Positions 47,125 to 58,379 of a stretch of DNA of 64,000 nt are shown in pieces (positions within the stretch are counted from its first letter, which is position 1; each line of letters opens with the position of its first letter). Below the pieces are notes generated by a model. That model saw nothing but the letters and a program-made list of their open reading frames with translations, had not been told where the DNA came from and did not search any database. The DNA is from Ailurus styani (taxonomy: Eukaryota; Chordata; Mammalia; Carnivora; Ailuridae): positions 1,514,989-1,578,988 of the forward strand of contig LNAC01000277.1 of NCBI GenBank assembly GCA_002007465.1, read 5' to 3'. The translations under genes were made by a program, and so were the position numbers.

Positions 47125-47465
47125 GCTCTCTTTTTAATGAGGGGCTGTACCAGTGCTTCCTACTAGAAATACAATGTAAGCCACACACGTAGTTTTACAT
47201 TTTCTAATAGTCACATTTTTTAAAAGTATACAGAAATAGGTGAAGCTGGCTGCAATAATATATTTCATTTAGCACAATAGATCCAAAATATTATCAGTTC
47301 AACATACAATCGGTAATGAGATATTTTAAATTTTCTCTTTTTTTCACCAAGTTTCCAAAATCACATTGTCCACCACAGCACATCTCAGTTCAGACAAGTC
47401 ACATTTCAAGTGCTCAGTAGCGACCTGGAGTAAGAGGTTACCATATTAGATAGTATAGATTGTTC
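47125..47465 (+). repeat. Probable hAT-type DNA transposon relic
   Basis: AATATATTTCATTTAGCACA, CAAAATATTATCAGTTCAAC, CATTTCAAGTGCTCAGTAGC and TTACCATATTAGATAGTATAGA match the element whose end reads CTACCATATTGGACAGCGCAG. The family name is not certain. Confidence 0.5.
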
Positions 47466-47689
47466 TTCCTTTCCATGTACTTAACTAAATCCTGCCTAAT
47501 TAAACTTCAAGTTTCAATTTAAATCCTGGGCTTAACACAGTCATGTGTCCAGAGTATATGATTAATAAGTAGTTGAAAATTCACTGAATAAGTATTTCTG
47601 GCTCACAGATGTACCTGTGCATAGCGGTCATGACTGCATATGAAATACATGGTGTTACACTTAGTACTTAACCCCTATCCAGCTCTTTC

Positions 47690-47850
47690 TTGGCCCCAGG
47701 TGCTGTGTTCCATGCTTTACATATATTGTTTTATTAATTTTCAGGACTAGCTTGTGAGGTCTGATTGTACTCATTTTACAAAGGAGGAAACTGAGTCTTA
47801 CTTAGTTAACTAGTCAGCCCAAAGTCATGCTAGTAAGAAGCAGTATCCAT
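47690..47850 (-). repeat. MIR SINE (antisense)
   Basis: CATATATTGTTTTATTAATT, TACAAAGGAGGAAACTGAG and CAAAGTCATGCTAGTAAG are the reversed MIR tail, core and centre. Confidence 0.65.
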
Positions 47851-49185
47851 CAAGACTCAGGTCTAGGCCGCCCAATCACAGAGTTCTGGTGCACGCCACC
47901 CATGAGGCACTTAAGGTATTCAGATGACTCAAGGATAGACAAAGGTATTCAATTTCTTTGGTTTCTAATTTAATGTGTTATAAAAATGAAGGTGAAAAGG
48001 ACTGGAAGCATTAATAATGAGTGCTAACCAAGCAAGGAATGAAAGTATCTGCCAAGACATAAGAATGTCCTTTTCTTTTGCCTGACATAGAAATGCATGA
48101 TAGGCATCTCTCTCGAGTGGACAGAGAAGAATTCATGAAATGGACTTGACTTAACCCATCCAGGCAGTTATAGAAAAATAAGTACATTGGGAGGTACTTC
48201 GTAAAATGGGGCTTGGGGGATGTGAAAAAATGAACGCATCTACAAACAGGGAGCAATTAAATCTATTATCACCAGTAGAACCATTACCACCAAAATAATC
48301 ATCCCCAAATTAAAGCACATGATCGCACTTTGATTCATCAACACTTTTATTAAAGAGGAAAATTCTGTTAGATTGTAGAGAGGGAATTTAGGCAGTTTCA
48401 TCCCTGACATGATTATACTAGGGAGCTGTTGCCTGATCTCTTGCACATCTGCTTCCATTTTTAACATTTTAAAAATTCTCATTGTCCTTTTACTGATCTC
48501 CTCCATCTGCCCCCCCCATATGCACCTTCTCCTCTAATACAGGAACATGTATAGAATCAACACTTACTGTGTAAGTGCCCATGATTATGGTGGGGAAGGC
48601 ACCAAAGACTAACATCTTTTGCTTTTAGACCTTTGCTTAAGACTTATCTTGCATCATTCATAATATAAAATTGAATTAATTGGTCAGCTAATAACAGCAT
48701 TAATATTAGCATTAGCTAATAATAGCATTAAAAGGCCTTAGGTTCAGACTATAAGGTTTTTCACCAAAATCATGAAAACTGGCTCATAGTGAAGTTAATC
48801 ATAATGTAGTATCAACAATTTATATGCTATAATTAATTTTCCTCTTCTTAATATATTTTTATGAGTTTTATGGACATTCTAATATCTTATCATCTAGCAT
48901 CTGATGTTACAGAGCTAAAAAATGGAATTTTTAACAAAGTTGTTTTTTTAAAAAATGGATCTTTCCCAGCATTAGTGTTTCCAGCACACTGGATTAAGAG
49001 CTACTACAGAAATCACTGAAAACGGCAATTTCAGAAAGATCAGGATATAATTTTCTAAACTGAAGACTCTGATAAAGCAGGACTTGGGTTACTTCATTTA
49101 CACGGTATGCCCTGACATCAGATCATTGGCAACCATAATAAAACCCAGCAAAACAGAGGACTGGCCCCTAGGTACAATTTTGCTG
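47851..49185. other. Unassigned stretch
   Basis: It contains an 88-codon minus frame at 48240-48506 ending in a hydrophobic helix (see findings). It also has a 17-bp direct repeat AGCTAATAACAGCATTA at 48686-48702 and, with one change, at 48714-48730. Confidence 0.3.
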
Positions 49186-49345
49186 CTCATTCACTCATTC
49201 ACCTCTGATTCATTTGTTCCTCAGGTGCATCTTTAGCTGCCATTATGCATCTGGCACTAGAGACAGACATGTTCCCATTATTGGAGAAGTCACTGTCTTA
49301 GAGGAGCCTAATATACAAAGTTTAGTCAGTATCACACCAGCAAGC
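49186..49345 (-). repeat. L2 LINE 3' end (antisense)
   Basis: TTCACTCATTCACCTCTGATTC, CATCTGGCACTAGAGACAGA and GAGGAGCCTAATATACAAAG are the reversed L2 terminus. Confidence 0.6.
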
Positions 49346-49361
49346 AAAACCTAGAATGCAG

Positions 49362-49566
49362 GGCGCCTGGGTGGCTCAGTGGGTTAAAGCCTCTGCCTTC
49401 AGCTCAGGTCATGATCTCAGGGTCCTGGGATCGAGTCCCACATGAGGCTCCCTGCTCAGCGGGGAGCCTGCCTCCTCCTCTCTCTCTGCCTGCCTCTCTG
49501 CCTACTTGTGATCTCTCTCTCTCTGTCAAATAAATAAAAAAAATCTAAAAACAAACAAACAAACAA
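49362..49566 (+). mobile_element. CAN SINE (young, sense)
   Basis: A full copy with the mustelid-type body TCTGCCTGCCTCTCTGCC and CTTGTGATCTCTCTC, and an (AAAC)n-modified tail. A perfect 16-bp target-site duplication AAAACCTAGAATGCAG lies at 49346-49361 and 49567-49582. Confidence 0.97.
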
Positions 49567-49749
49567 AAAACCTAGAATGCAGAGTTCGCAGTTGGCTGTT
49601 CATTGAACAAAGAGCACACTACTCTTCTCTTCTACTTGCCTTAACCAGGTGAAAGAGCCCCTTTATCATGGGTCAGGGGGACGGCCACACCACCCTGAGC
49701 TTATAGCTCTAGACATACTCAGTGATGCATTTGAACAACTGCTCTTGAA

Positions 49750-50036
49750 AAGAAGGTGAACATATGTGGAATTTAAGAAACAAAACAGATGAACATAGGG
49801 GAAAGGAAGGAAAAATAAGATGAAAACAGAGAGGGGGACAAACCATAAGACTCTTAATCATAGGAAATAAACAGGATTGCTGGGCAGGGGATGGAGTAAC
49901 TGGATGATGGGCATTAAGGAGGGCACGTGATGTAATGAGCACTGGGTGTTATATGCAACTGAAGAATCACTAAATTCTATCTCTAAAACTAATAATACAC
50001 AATATGTTAATTAAATTGAATTTAAATTAAAAAAAA
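49750..50036 (+). mobile_element. Carnivore L1 3' end, 5'-truncated (sense)
   Basis: TATGTGGAATTTAAGAAACA, AGGGCACGTGATGTAATGAG, CACTGGGTGTTATATGCAAC and the end TTAATTAAATTGAATTTAAA plus an A-run. It is the 3' UTR of the same L1 lineage as the 17.4-23.7 kb element. Confidence 0.92.
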
Positions 50037-50187
50037 GGAAGAAAAGACAGTGAAAAAAATCCATGACATACTTAGGCACTCCCAGTCCTGCCCTCTCTGC
50101 TGTCAGTTCTCTGTTATTGACACCGTGCCATTTTGGGGGTTTCCATTCCTTATTCTATGCTTAGTTTTATTCTCTAAGGCAAACTCT

Positions 50188-50335
50188 AAATTAGTAGTTC
50201 TGAACCCTGGCTGCCCACTAGGTTAACTTGGGAGCTTAAAAAAATAGACCCATCGATGTCAGGACCTTCTCCCCTGACGCTGTGTTTCAACTGGTCTCCG
50301 GGGCAGCCCTGACACCTGCATTTTTCCTTTCCTTC
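50188..50335 (+). repeat. MER5-type hAT relic
   Basis: TTAGTAGTTCTGAACCCTGG, TTAACTTGGGAGCTTAAAAA and GACACCTGCATTTTT match MER5A in order. Confidence 0.75.
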
Positions 50336-50445
50336 AGTTTAATGGAGAGATAACTGACAGATGGCACTATACAAGTTCAAGGTACACAGACCTGCATGTA
50401 TTGCCAAAGGATTTCCACAATAATTTTAGTTTTCAATGCTCTGTC
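50336..50445 (-). repeat. Small L1M fragment (antisense)
   Basis: GAGATAACTGACAGATGGCA, CAAGTTCAAGGTACACAGAC and ATTTCCACAATAATTTTAG follow reversed L1M 3' UTR wording. Confidence 0.5.
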
Positions 50446-51177
50446 AGTGATTCTAGAAAACAGCTGGGATTCCAAAACACTGCTCTAGTTGGTGATGATG
50501 AAGCCTGAAGAACCAAACTGGGGTGAAGTCACACATCCCTTGGCATCCCTGCACAACCCCATGTAGGAGGGAGCACTTTCCCCCCTCTCTGGCTGGAGCA
50601 GAAGAGAGGCCAAATGAAACAGGCTCTGTTTGCCAAATAATAACACAAGGCAACCCTCACAGAGGGAGACAGACAAATCAAAAACCAAAGAAAGAAAATG
50701 TGAAATATTTAAGAGTTTTAAAATAAATGACTGAAAGAGAGCTGGAAATGTGTTTCTCTGCCTGAAGGTTAAGGAGCTGGTAATTAGTAACATGACTGGT
50801 GGATAGCTAATCAATAGATTTGGGGCCTGCTAGTTTTATTTCTGTGCTTCTCCTGTGGGTGGTAAAGCAAGCTTTCAAACAGTCAGGTTAGGTCAGAACC
50901 AGGCCCAAGGTTCTTCCAGGAAGTAACAAGACCACTCTGGGGAAGGTTTTATTTATCAGCCTCAAAGAGCAGGGACCTAATCCCCTAAGGCTTCCTCTGT
51001 ATCATGATGGGGTTTTTCGTCATAAAGTGACTTAAATTTTTTCAAACCAGTTTACATTGCGAGTCTGTGCAATCAGTTGGGATAGAAAGAAAGAACTTCC
51101 TAGATAGTAATTTGTGCACCAGGGGCATGACTTGAGTTAATAATGAGAAATCAAAGAAGTCACAATGAATCTACATA
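50446..51177. other. Unassigned stretch
   Basis: Frames of up to 109 codons on the minus strand (50485-50814) are unrecognised and lack supporting signals. Confidence 0.3.
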
Positions 51178-51190
51178 AATTGGGTGATGG

Positions 51191-51524
51191 AGGGATGATG
51201 GGTGGCTCAGCTGGTTAAGTGTGCAACTCTTGTTTGTGGCTCAGGTCATGATCTCATGGATTGTGAGATCAAGCTCTGCATCAGGTTCCAGGCTCACTGG
51301 GGAGTCTGCTTGAAGATTCTCTCTCTCCCTCTTCCTCTGCCCCTCCCCCACTCTCTCTATCTCTCAAATAAACAGATCTTTTTTAAAAAATATTTTATTT
51401 ATTTATTTGACACAGAGAGAGATCAGATCACAAGTAGGCAGAGAGGCAGGCAGAGAGAGAGGAGGAAGCAGGCTCCCCGCCGAGCAGAGAGCCCGATGCG
51501 GGGAACAAATAAATCTTAAAAAAA
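51191..51524 (+). mobile_element. CAN SINE (old, sense) with a nested antisense SINE
   Basis: The old sense SINE runs from GGGTGGCTCAGCTGGTTAAG to CTCAAATAAACAGATC. A young antisense SINE piece (about 51378-51503, ending GAGCCCGATGCGGGG) is nested in its tail. The outer target-site duplication AAATTGGGTGA is seen at 51178-51188 and again after the tail. Confidence 0.85.
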
Positions 51525-51642
51525 AATTGGGTGAGGGGTGCCTGGGTGGCTCAGTCAGTTGGGCATCTGCCTNAACAAATAAATCTTAAAAAAAAATTGG
51601 GTGAGGGGTGCCTGGGTGGCTCAGTCAGTTGGGCATCTGCCT
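51504..51642. other. N-flanked exact 69-bp duplication, likely assembly artefact
   Basis: Bases 51504-51572 are repeated exactly at 51574-51642 with a single N at 51573 between them. The unit starts at AACAAATAAATC and ends at GGGCATCTGCCT. Confidence 0.85.
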
Positions 51643-51788
51643 TTGGCTCAGGTCATGATTTCAGAGTCCTAGGATCAAGTCCTACATTGGGCTCCAGCTC
51701 CAAATCAGGCTCCCTGCTCAGCTGGGAGTCTGCTTCTCCCTCTCAAGCTCCCCCTGTGCTCTCTCTCAAGTAAATAAAATCTTTAAAA
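51603..51788 (+). mobile_element. CAN SINE (sense)
   Basis: Head GGGTGCCTGGGTGGCTCAGT through the tail AAGTAAATAAAATC. It is flanked by AAATTGGGTGAGG on the left and AAATTGGATGATGG on the right. That is, it used the 3' target-site duplication of the preceding SINE as its own target. Confidence 0.93.
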
Positions 51789-52249
51789 AAAATTGGATGA
51801 TGGATTTAATACTGTCTAAAGTTGGCCTTAGAAGTACATCCTTTGGGCATTAATCCTCTAAAGACACCAAGGGTATTTTTCTTTGGAGTTTTTCTATTTT
51901 GGGGTGGGAAACAACACAATGTAGTGGGAGAAGTTACAGGCTCTTTCACAACAATCACATGTCCTAGCAGGTCGTCCAACCTCTCCAATATAATTTCTTC
52001 AACAATAAAATGGAGAAAATGGCATCAAGTGGCTTCTGGGTTTTTTCCAGCCATAAAAAGCTATACATTTATTGAAACTGTATTTTGCAGAAGTTTGGGG
52101 GTACTGCTGTCTTGTGTGTGCTTTTTGTTTGCTTAAGAGGCAGAAATTAGACAGTAGTTAAGCCTTTAAGGCTGACTTGAAAATATATGTGTTTGCTTTA
52201 TACAAGAGAACTGCACAATTAGAAATATTCATTAAAAGAAGTACTCAGC

Positions 52250-52480
52250 AGGGTACCTGGATGGCTCAGTCAGTTAAGCATACGACTCTTAGTTTCAGCT
52301 CAGGTCATGATCTCAAGGTCATGGGATAAAACCCTAGGTAGGACTCTGTGCTCAGTGCACAGTCTGCTTCAGGTTCTCGTTTCCTCTCTCTCTGTTCCTT
52401 CCCCTGCTCACTCATGTGCTCTCTCTAAAATAAATAAAATCTTAAAAAAAAAATCTTAAAAAATCTTAAAAAAAAACCCC
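52250..52480 (+). mobile_element. CAN SINE (old, sense)
   Basis: GGGTACCTGGATGGCTCAGT to TAAAATAAATAAAATC, with a tail in which AATCTTAAAAA is repeated three times. Confidence 0.92.
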
Positions 52481-52889
52481 ACCGATTTTATAGGAGGATT
52501 TTCTGGAGCTGTGAAGGAGACTGGCATGTGGTTATTTTGGAAAGAAGTCAAAAAATGATCCACACCCTTGAAGCTTGGTGGCCAAAACCCTCCATGGAAA
52601 GAGTTTCTGGGGATTAGAGAACAAAAAGGGTTAATTTGATGGTAATCTACCAATCTTGTGCAAGTTTCCATGTATCTACAGGGGAAAACTTCAGGGTGTC
52701 CACTCTAGGTGTAGTACATTGTGAAAGACAAAAGAGAAAAAAAGGAGAGATGACAGAATAGGTTATGACCCACTGCAAAACTCTCCCAGAATCTTAAGTG
52801 ATCCCTTTACAGTGTTCTGAACAGCCAAAGCAGGAAACTCTAATCACTAATGTGGGGGGGGGGAGTGAAAATTCCAACAATAACAGAGG
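52481..52889. other. Unassigned stretch
   Basis: A G10 homopolymer lies at 52853-52862. Nothing else was recognised. Confidence 0.3.
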
Positions 52890-53045
52890 AATACAGGTGT
52901 TAACATGTGCTAACTGCTTTCCATTCATTTTTTTACTCAATCTTTACAACTATATGAGATAGGCATTATTATTATCCCATTTTGCAGATGAGAACACCAT
53001 GAGTAAGCGGGCCAAAGTCTTAGAGCTGGTAAGGGGAGAAACAAG
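52890..53045 (-). repeat. MIR SINE (antisense)
   Basis: TACTCAATCTTTACAACTAT, GAGATAGGCATTATTATTAT and CCCATTTTGCAGATGAGAAC are the reversed MIR. Confidence 0.75.
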
Positions 53046-53418
53046 GAAATATCCACCCAGCTACCTCCTTAGATTTTTTAAAACATTTTTATATCTACGT
53101 CTCATTCCACAGCTTGTTAATTTCTTCTCCATCTCCTCCTCTTCCTTCTTCATCTCACTCAATTACCTTCTAATCTGATCTCTAGTAGGTTTTCCAGTAC
53201 CCACTCTGTTTTCTATTCTCATATGAGGTTGATGGCTGGTCTTTCGTGACTTGTAGGCTTAACAGTCTTTTAGTCAAGTTCATAACAAAGAGTGCAACTC
53301 ATCTGTTAATTGGAATTTATATGTAAAGGAGATGAGAGAAGAGGGATTTGGAGAGGTCCTCCAAGAATTAGCTATTTAAAAAGAAACATAAGAGAAAGGG
53401 TGGGAGGGAGGGAAGGGG

Positions 53419-53421
<3 letters not shown>

Positions 53422-53457
<36 letters not shown>
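53422..53457. repeat. (GA)n microsatellite
   Basis: About 18 GA units after a GGGAGGGAGGGAAGG lead-in. The frames across it encode RERERER or SLSLSLS and are artefacts. Confidence 0.95.
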
Positions 53458-53459
<2 letters not shown>

Positions 53460-54313
53460 CTAATAGTGACAACGAGCACTGAAGCATATCTTTGCTTCAT
53501 TAGCACCACTAGCAACACTGCACACATTTCCTCATTCCTCCAGTCTCTCAGCCTACACACATGCTCATGATTAGCTAATAGGGATCATCTGATGGAAAAG
53601 AGTAAAGTGACTATATCACTCTGGATGGACTGATAGCTCTAATTTTCCTACAAAAAAAAGGATCTATTCAGAAAGAGGAGGAAAAACATCGTTTATAAAA
53701 GCAATGAGCTAAACTGAAATCCCTTAGTACAATTTGCCAAGCAAAAACAGATTAACTTTCTCAATATGGGCTATTAAAAAATACAGGGTTCTTTTAGAGT
53801 AGGACTGTTCTGGTTTAATCTGGTAACACTGCTAAATACTGGGTTACCCCAGGCCATACAGTGCAGCAGACCATTTCAGGCTCATATCTTTTTGGCTATT
53901 GTTTAGCAGAGACTGAGTCAAAGGCATTGGACCCACATCATCTAGTGATGGGGGCAGAAGGCTTTAGCTCCAGAATCTCCATCACCCATGTCAAACCGCC
54001 CCCAACAAGCATTGCATCTTAATACAAACCATGTGCTTGCTTGGCAAACGCAGCTTCCAGGCAAGAGCACTGACCACCACTCTTTCAACCCATTACTGCC
54101 TATAGGGCCCTCCTGGGGGAAATGATTTGGGAAGTAGATATTTCAAGACTGGAAGACAGTCATTCAGGCTTATGGCATGTCAGAGTTTGTCAGTGGCAGA
54201 AATGGGTCAACACCTGATTTCTGTGGCTCCTTGTTTTTTCCTCTCCTTTGACTACATTGCTTACTTTAAACTAAAATTAAGATCTGATCTTCTATAATTT
54301 GAACTGCCATGAT
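53458..54313. other. Unassigned stretch
   Basis: No repeat family, RNA gene or convincing frame was recognised. Confidence 0.3.
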
Positions 54314-54330
54314 AGAAATTGCTCTCAGAG

Positions 54331-54542
54331 GGCGCCTGGGTGGCTCAGTGGGTTAAAGCCTCTGCCTTCGGCTCAGGTCATGATCCCAGGGTCCTGGGAT
54401 CGAGGCCCATATCGGGCTCTCTGCTCAGCAGGGAACCTGCTTCCCCCTCTCTCCTCTCTCTCTGCCTGCCTCTCTGCCTACTTGTAATCTCTCTCTGTGT
54501 GTCAAATGAATAAATAAAAAATCTTTAAAAAAAAAAAAGAAA
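54331..54542 (+). mobile_element. CAN SINE (young, sense)
   Basis: A full copy with GGCGCCTGGGTGGCTCAGTG head. A perfect 17-bp target-site duplication AGAAATTGCTCTCAGAG lies at 54314-54330 and 54543-54559. Confidence 0.97.
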
Positions 54543-54572
54543 AGAAATTGCTCTCAGAGATCAAGACATGAC

Positions 54573-54775
54573 TTTTTAAAAAATTTTATTTATTTATTTA
54601 ATAGAGAAAGAGCACGAGCAGTGGAAGAGGCAGAGGGAGAGGGGTAGAGAGAAGCAGACTGGCTCCCTGCTATGCACAGAGAACTACTAGGGGCTCAGTC
54701 CCAGAACCCTGAGATCATGACCTGAGCTGAAATCAAGAGCTGGATGCTTAACCAACTGAGCCACCCAGGCATCCC
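54573..54775 (-). mobile_element. CAN SINE (old, antisense)
   Basis: Tail AATTTTATTTATTTATTTAA at the left and head GAGCCACCCAGGCATCCC at the right. The target duplication is imperfect: AAGACATGACTT / AAGACTTGATTT. Confidence 0.92.
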
Positions 54776-54812
54776 AAGACTTGATTTATTTAAGGGAGAA
54801 TACTATAGTTGT

Positions 54813-55001
54813 TTTTTTTTATTATTTAGTTATTTCACAGAGGGAAAGAGATCACAAGGAGGCAGAGAGGCAGGCAGAGGGGGGGGGGAAGCAGGCTCCC
54901 TGCTGAGCAGGGAGCCCGATGCGGGCCTCGTTCCCAGGACCCTGAGATCATGACCTGAGCTGAAAGCAGAGGCTTTAACCCACTGAGCCACCCAGGCGCC
55001 C
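54813..55001 (-). mobile_element. CAN SINE (young, antisense)
   Basis: A target-site duplication of 17 bp with one change, GAGAATACTATAGTTGT / GAGAATACTGTAGTTGT, lies at 54796-54812 and 55002-55018. The body carries a G9-10 run near 54880. Confidence 0.96.
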
Positions 55002-55018
55002 GAGAATACTGTAGTTGT

Positions 55019-55245
55019 AAAGAGCACTGTCTTTGGGGTGAAAAGAACTAGGTTACATCCCTTCTTCTGCTTCTTTGTAGCATGTGCCTTTAGGCAAGTT
55101 ACTTAAATTCTCTGAGATGCAGATTTTAATATGCAGTATAATAAGGATCATAATATTCCCAACCATAATATTGCCTCTCATGATGAGGCCTGATGAGATA
55201 AAGTATATAAAGCATTTAATAAATGTTGCCCGTCATGATCACAAC
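55019..55245 (+). repeat. MIR SINE (sense)
   Basis: AAGAGCACTGTCTTTGGGGT, TTTAGGCAAGTTACTTAAAT, AATAAGGATCATAATATTCC and TATAAAGCATTTAATAAATG give nearly the whole MIR. Confidence 0.8.
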
Positions 55246-55479
55246 CTTATCTAATCAAAATGAAAGGATTAGAGCTAACTAGAGAAAAACTGCATCCTTT
55301 TCATAGTTCATAACAGATACTTACCTGCAAATAGATATCTAATTTAGATAAAAAGCTAGTTTGCTTGCTCTCAGTTAATTTAATACCTTTTCGTAGTAAA
55401 TATTTGCTTTGATTTGGACTTCAACCATCTCTTCCCAAGTGACAACTTAATGCCAGACTCTCCATGTAAACTGTCCTTT

Positions 55480-55610
55480 TTACTTAACTATAACCATTAA
55501 GAGATGATACTATATTCCCTGTTTTATAGACAAGGAGTATCAGAGACACTGTGTGAAGGGCCCAAATTTGTGAAAGAGTCAGGATTTGAACCAATGTCTT
55601 CTGATTCCAC
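55480..55610 (-). repeat. MIR SINE fragment (antisense)
   Basis: CCCTGTTTTATAGACAAGGA and GAGTCAGGATTTGAACCAAT, then CTTCTGATTCCACTGC, are reversed MIR core and head. Confidence 0.6.
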
Positions 55611-55694
55611 TGCTATTGCTGCAGGTTCTCTGAATATCAGAAAACTTAAAATAGCAAGAGCTTCTGTAATCTTTGTGACCTTTACTGATTAGGC

Positions 55695-55900
55695 ATATGT
55701 GCCAGGTACTGTTCTAGTCACTCAGAAAGGTAAACTCAGAGTTCTCTAAAAACATGATGAAGTACTACTCTTCCCATTTTATAGACTAGGAAAACCGAGG
55801 CAACAAGGAAATTAATTAAGGGACTTGCCCAAAGTGACACAAGTAGTAGGCAGAAACCAGACCACTGCTCTCTAAAGCCTGCACTGTTAACCACCATGCC
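55695..55900 (-). repeat. MIR SINE (antisense)
   Basis: GTGCCAGGTACTGTTCTAGT, CCCATTTTATAGACTAGGAA and GGGACTTGCCCAAAGTGACA follow reversed MIR order. Confidence 0.75.
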
Positions 55901-57064
55901 ATAGAGAAGTCATGAATTACAAGACCCTTTTGGTCAGAAGGAAGGAGGCTGGGGTTTGTTTTAAAGGCTTCACTGACACAGACTCTTATCTTTTCTCCTT
56001 TATCTTTCATGTCCCAGATGAAGTTTTAGCACCTTTCTTCACAGTTAACATGGCCGTGTATTTACCAGCCGTTTAGTATACCTCTCTTCTACAAAAAAGG
56101 CAAGAGGCAAACCCAGTAATACTAGAGGCGAGGAAGTAAAAGTGAAGACAAGGAACATTTTTCACTCGCACACGGTGAGATCTCAGTGGCGGTGGTGAGG
56201 GCACTCTTCATTCAGTTCTGGGCTCCATGTTCCTCAGAAGGATCACACAGAGCTCCTCTGGGGACTTTTCTGTCAGTCAGGCAAACTCAGCTGAGTGACA
56301 GGATAAAAAGTGACGGGGATGATAATTTTTTCATTTTGATGGTAAAAATGAAACCCAATCTGATGATTCAGAATCATCAACAAGCATAGACAGAAACACC
56401 CAACCCTCATAGCCAGCTTCAAGCATCACAAAGCCTTATGAAGGGATTAGGTTTCCCCCACAGGTTTAAAAGTTGAGCCTGTGCTATCTAGACCTGGGGC
56501 AACACATACGCTAAGACTTCAGATTCCCACTGCTTAGACTAGCTCCCAAGACGACAGAAGCTAGCATGTTTCTAGGCTTCCCAAAGAATTCTAGGTAGCT
56601 TAAAAGAGATTTAGAAGAGGGAGAGAATGAAGGCAGTACTTTAGTCCAGCCCTAAGTATCTCCCCATCAACACAAATTATTAGACCATATTGTCTCCATG
56701 CTCCAATTATACTTAAAATTTTTAAAGACATTATCTTCCTGCTGCTAACCTTGTCAAGACCCTATTTGGATCCAAATTTTAACTTGATGTATTCAGTTAT
56801 AAACTTATTATTCTATTTAACTGGATTTGAGTTGATTAGAGCTAATAGCATTCTTCATAGTTGTTCTTCCCCTGCTAAGGGAATACAGCATCACTGAAAT
56901 TATAGATAAATCCCAATGCCAGGAAGAAAAATGAAACTGAGCCATTTAACTTTCCCAGTAATATGAATATATTTAATCTAGAAATCACAATTAGTATGGG
57001 AAAGAAAACTTTTTGGGAAAAAATTCATCCTATTTTGTTCATAGTCTAAACTCTTACCACACAA
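55901..57064. other. Unassigned stretch
   Basis: No family or gene was recognised. A 67-codon plus frame at 56186-56389 has no support. Confidence 0.3.
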
Positions 57065-57215
57065 AGCACAGCCTAAGGACTTGCAGAGGCTGTGTCACCT
57101 GGGAGGTGGGCAGAAATGTGGAGGCTGAGGTCCTACTCCAGAGCCAGATAATTAGAATCTGCATCTTCACAAGATCCCCAGGTGATTCATGAGCACATCA
57201 GAGTTCAGAAGCCCT
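57065..57215 (-). repeat. MER5-type hAT relic
   Basis: AGATAATTAGAATCTGCATC and GATCCCCAGGTGATTCATGA are MER5A wording. Confidence 0.65.
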
Positions 57216-57584
57216 TCTCTATATTCTCTCTGAGTTCTCTGTACTGTGATCATAGTCACTGCATAGAAAGATAAGTACTCCATCACTATTTCCCCTTCCA
57301 TCTTGCTGGGAATCCTTTTCAGTTAGTTATCCAGCATTTCCTGAAAAATTATAATTGAGCCCAAACTTTCAAAATGCTTCAAGTTTTCCCACATTTGGAT
57401 CAAGTCCAAGAATTCTTCTAGACATGGACACCAACCAGATTTAGACAGGTAAGAGAATGCAGTCACCGGGGCCAAGTGCTGATCTCCCAGTCTCCAAGGG
57501 GGACAAAGAGCTGCAGAATATGCAAGTCAGAAAGACAGAACCCAGAGAAGATGTGCTAGCAGAATCGCTCCCCACAGACAGCCA

Positions 57585-57962
57585 GGCTCTAATTCCTATA
57601 ACCTATGTATGTGAAATTATGGCGAACAGATTTCACAGATGTAATTAAGGTTACAGATCTTAAAATAGGGAGATTATCCTGGATTGTCTGAAGGGACCAG
57701 TCTAATCACATGAGCCCTTATAAGCAGAGAATGTGCTTTGTCTGGGGGAGGGTGAGATGAGGCAGAAGGAAAAGTCAGAGAGATTTGAAGCTTCAGAAGG
57801 ATTGAGGTGCCATTGATAGTTAGGCCATGGGCACTCCGATGAGGAATGCAGGAAGAGAGAAATCAGCCAAACCCACCAGACTTCTGGTCTCTGAGATAAT
57901 AAATTCATGGGTCTAAAGACACTAGTCATAATTTGCTTTGGCTGCAATAAAAAGCTAATACA
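57585..57962 (+). mobile_element. MaLR (MLT1-type) solo LTR (sense)
   Basis: TTTCACAGATGTAATTAAGG, GGGAGATTATCCTGGATTGT, AATCACATGAGCCCTTATAA, GACTTCTGGTCTCTGAGATA and the GCTAATACA end. No internal viral sequence. Confidence 0.65.
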
Positions 57963-58379
57963 AAAAGGATTAAATACAAACCCAATGAATGTAGCTGAAC
58001 TGAATTATTTCAAGATAGGAGTTACACATAGAGGTTATGTTTAACTTAATTCTGCCATATTGGGGGGAGGGCTGGAGGTGATAATAAACATACTTTTTTG
58101 ACCTCCAGGAGTTAATTTTGAAATGGAATATGAAGCTTGCCCATTAACAGTGTTGATTCAGTTTCCTAATTAAATGTTTACCAATTAACTGCATAATTCT
58201 TCTCATAGTAACAGATTAGGCCAAATTATGATGATGTTATCACTGACGAATGAAAACATCCCCTCACAGCAGGAAGGTTGGCACCATCATATTTATTTGC
58301 CATGGTGACCAAGCTATGTAATTCAGAGTGGCAGCAATTAGTTGTAAGTGAGCTGTAGTTCACAGAACTAACATCCTAA
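57963..58379. other. Unassigned stretch
   Basis: AT-rich; nothing was recognised. Confidence 0.3.
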
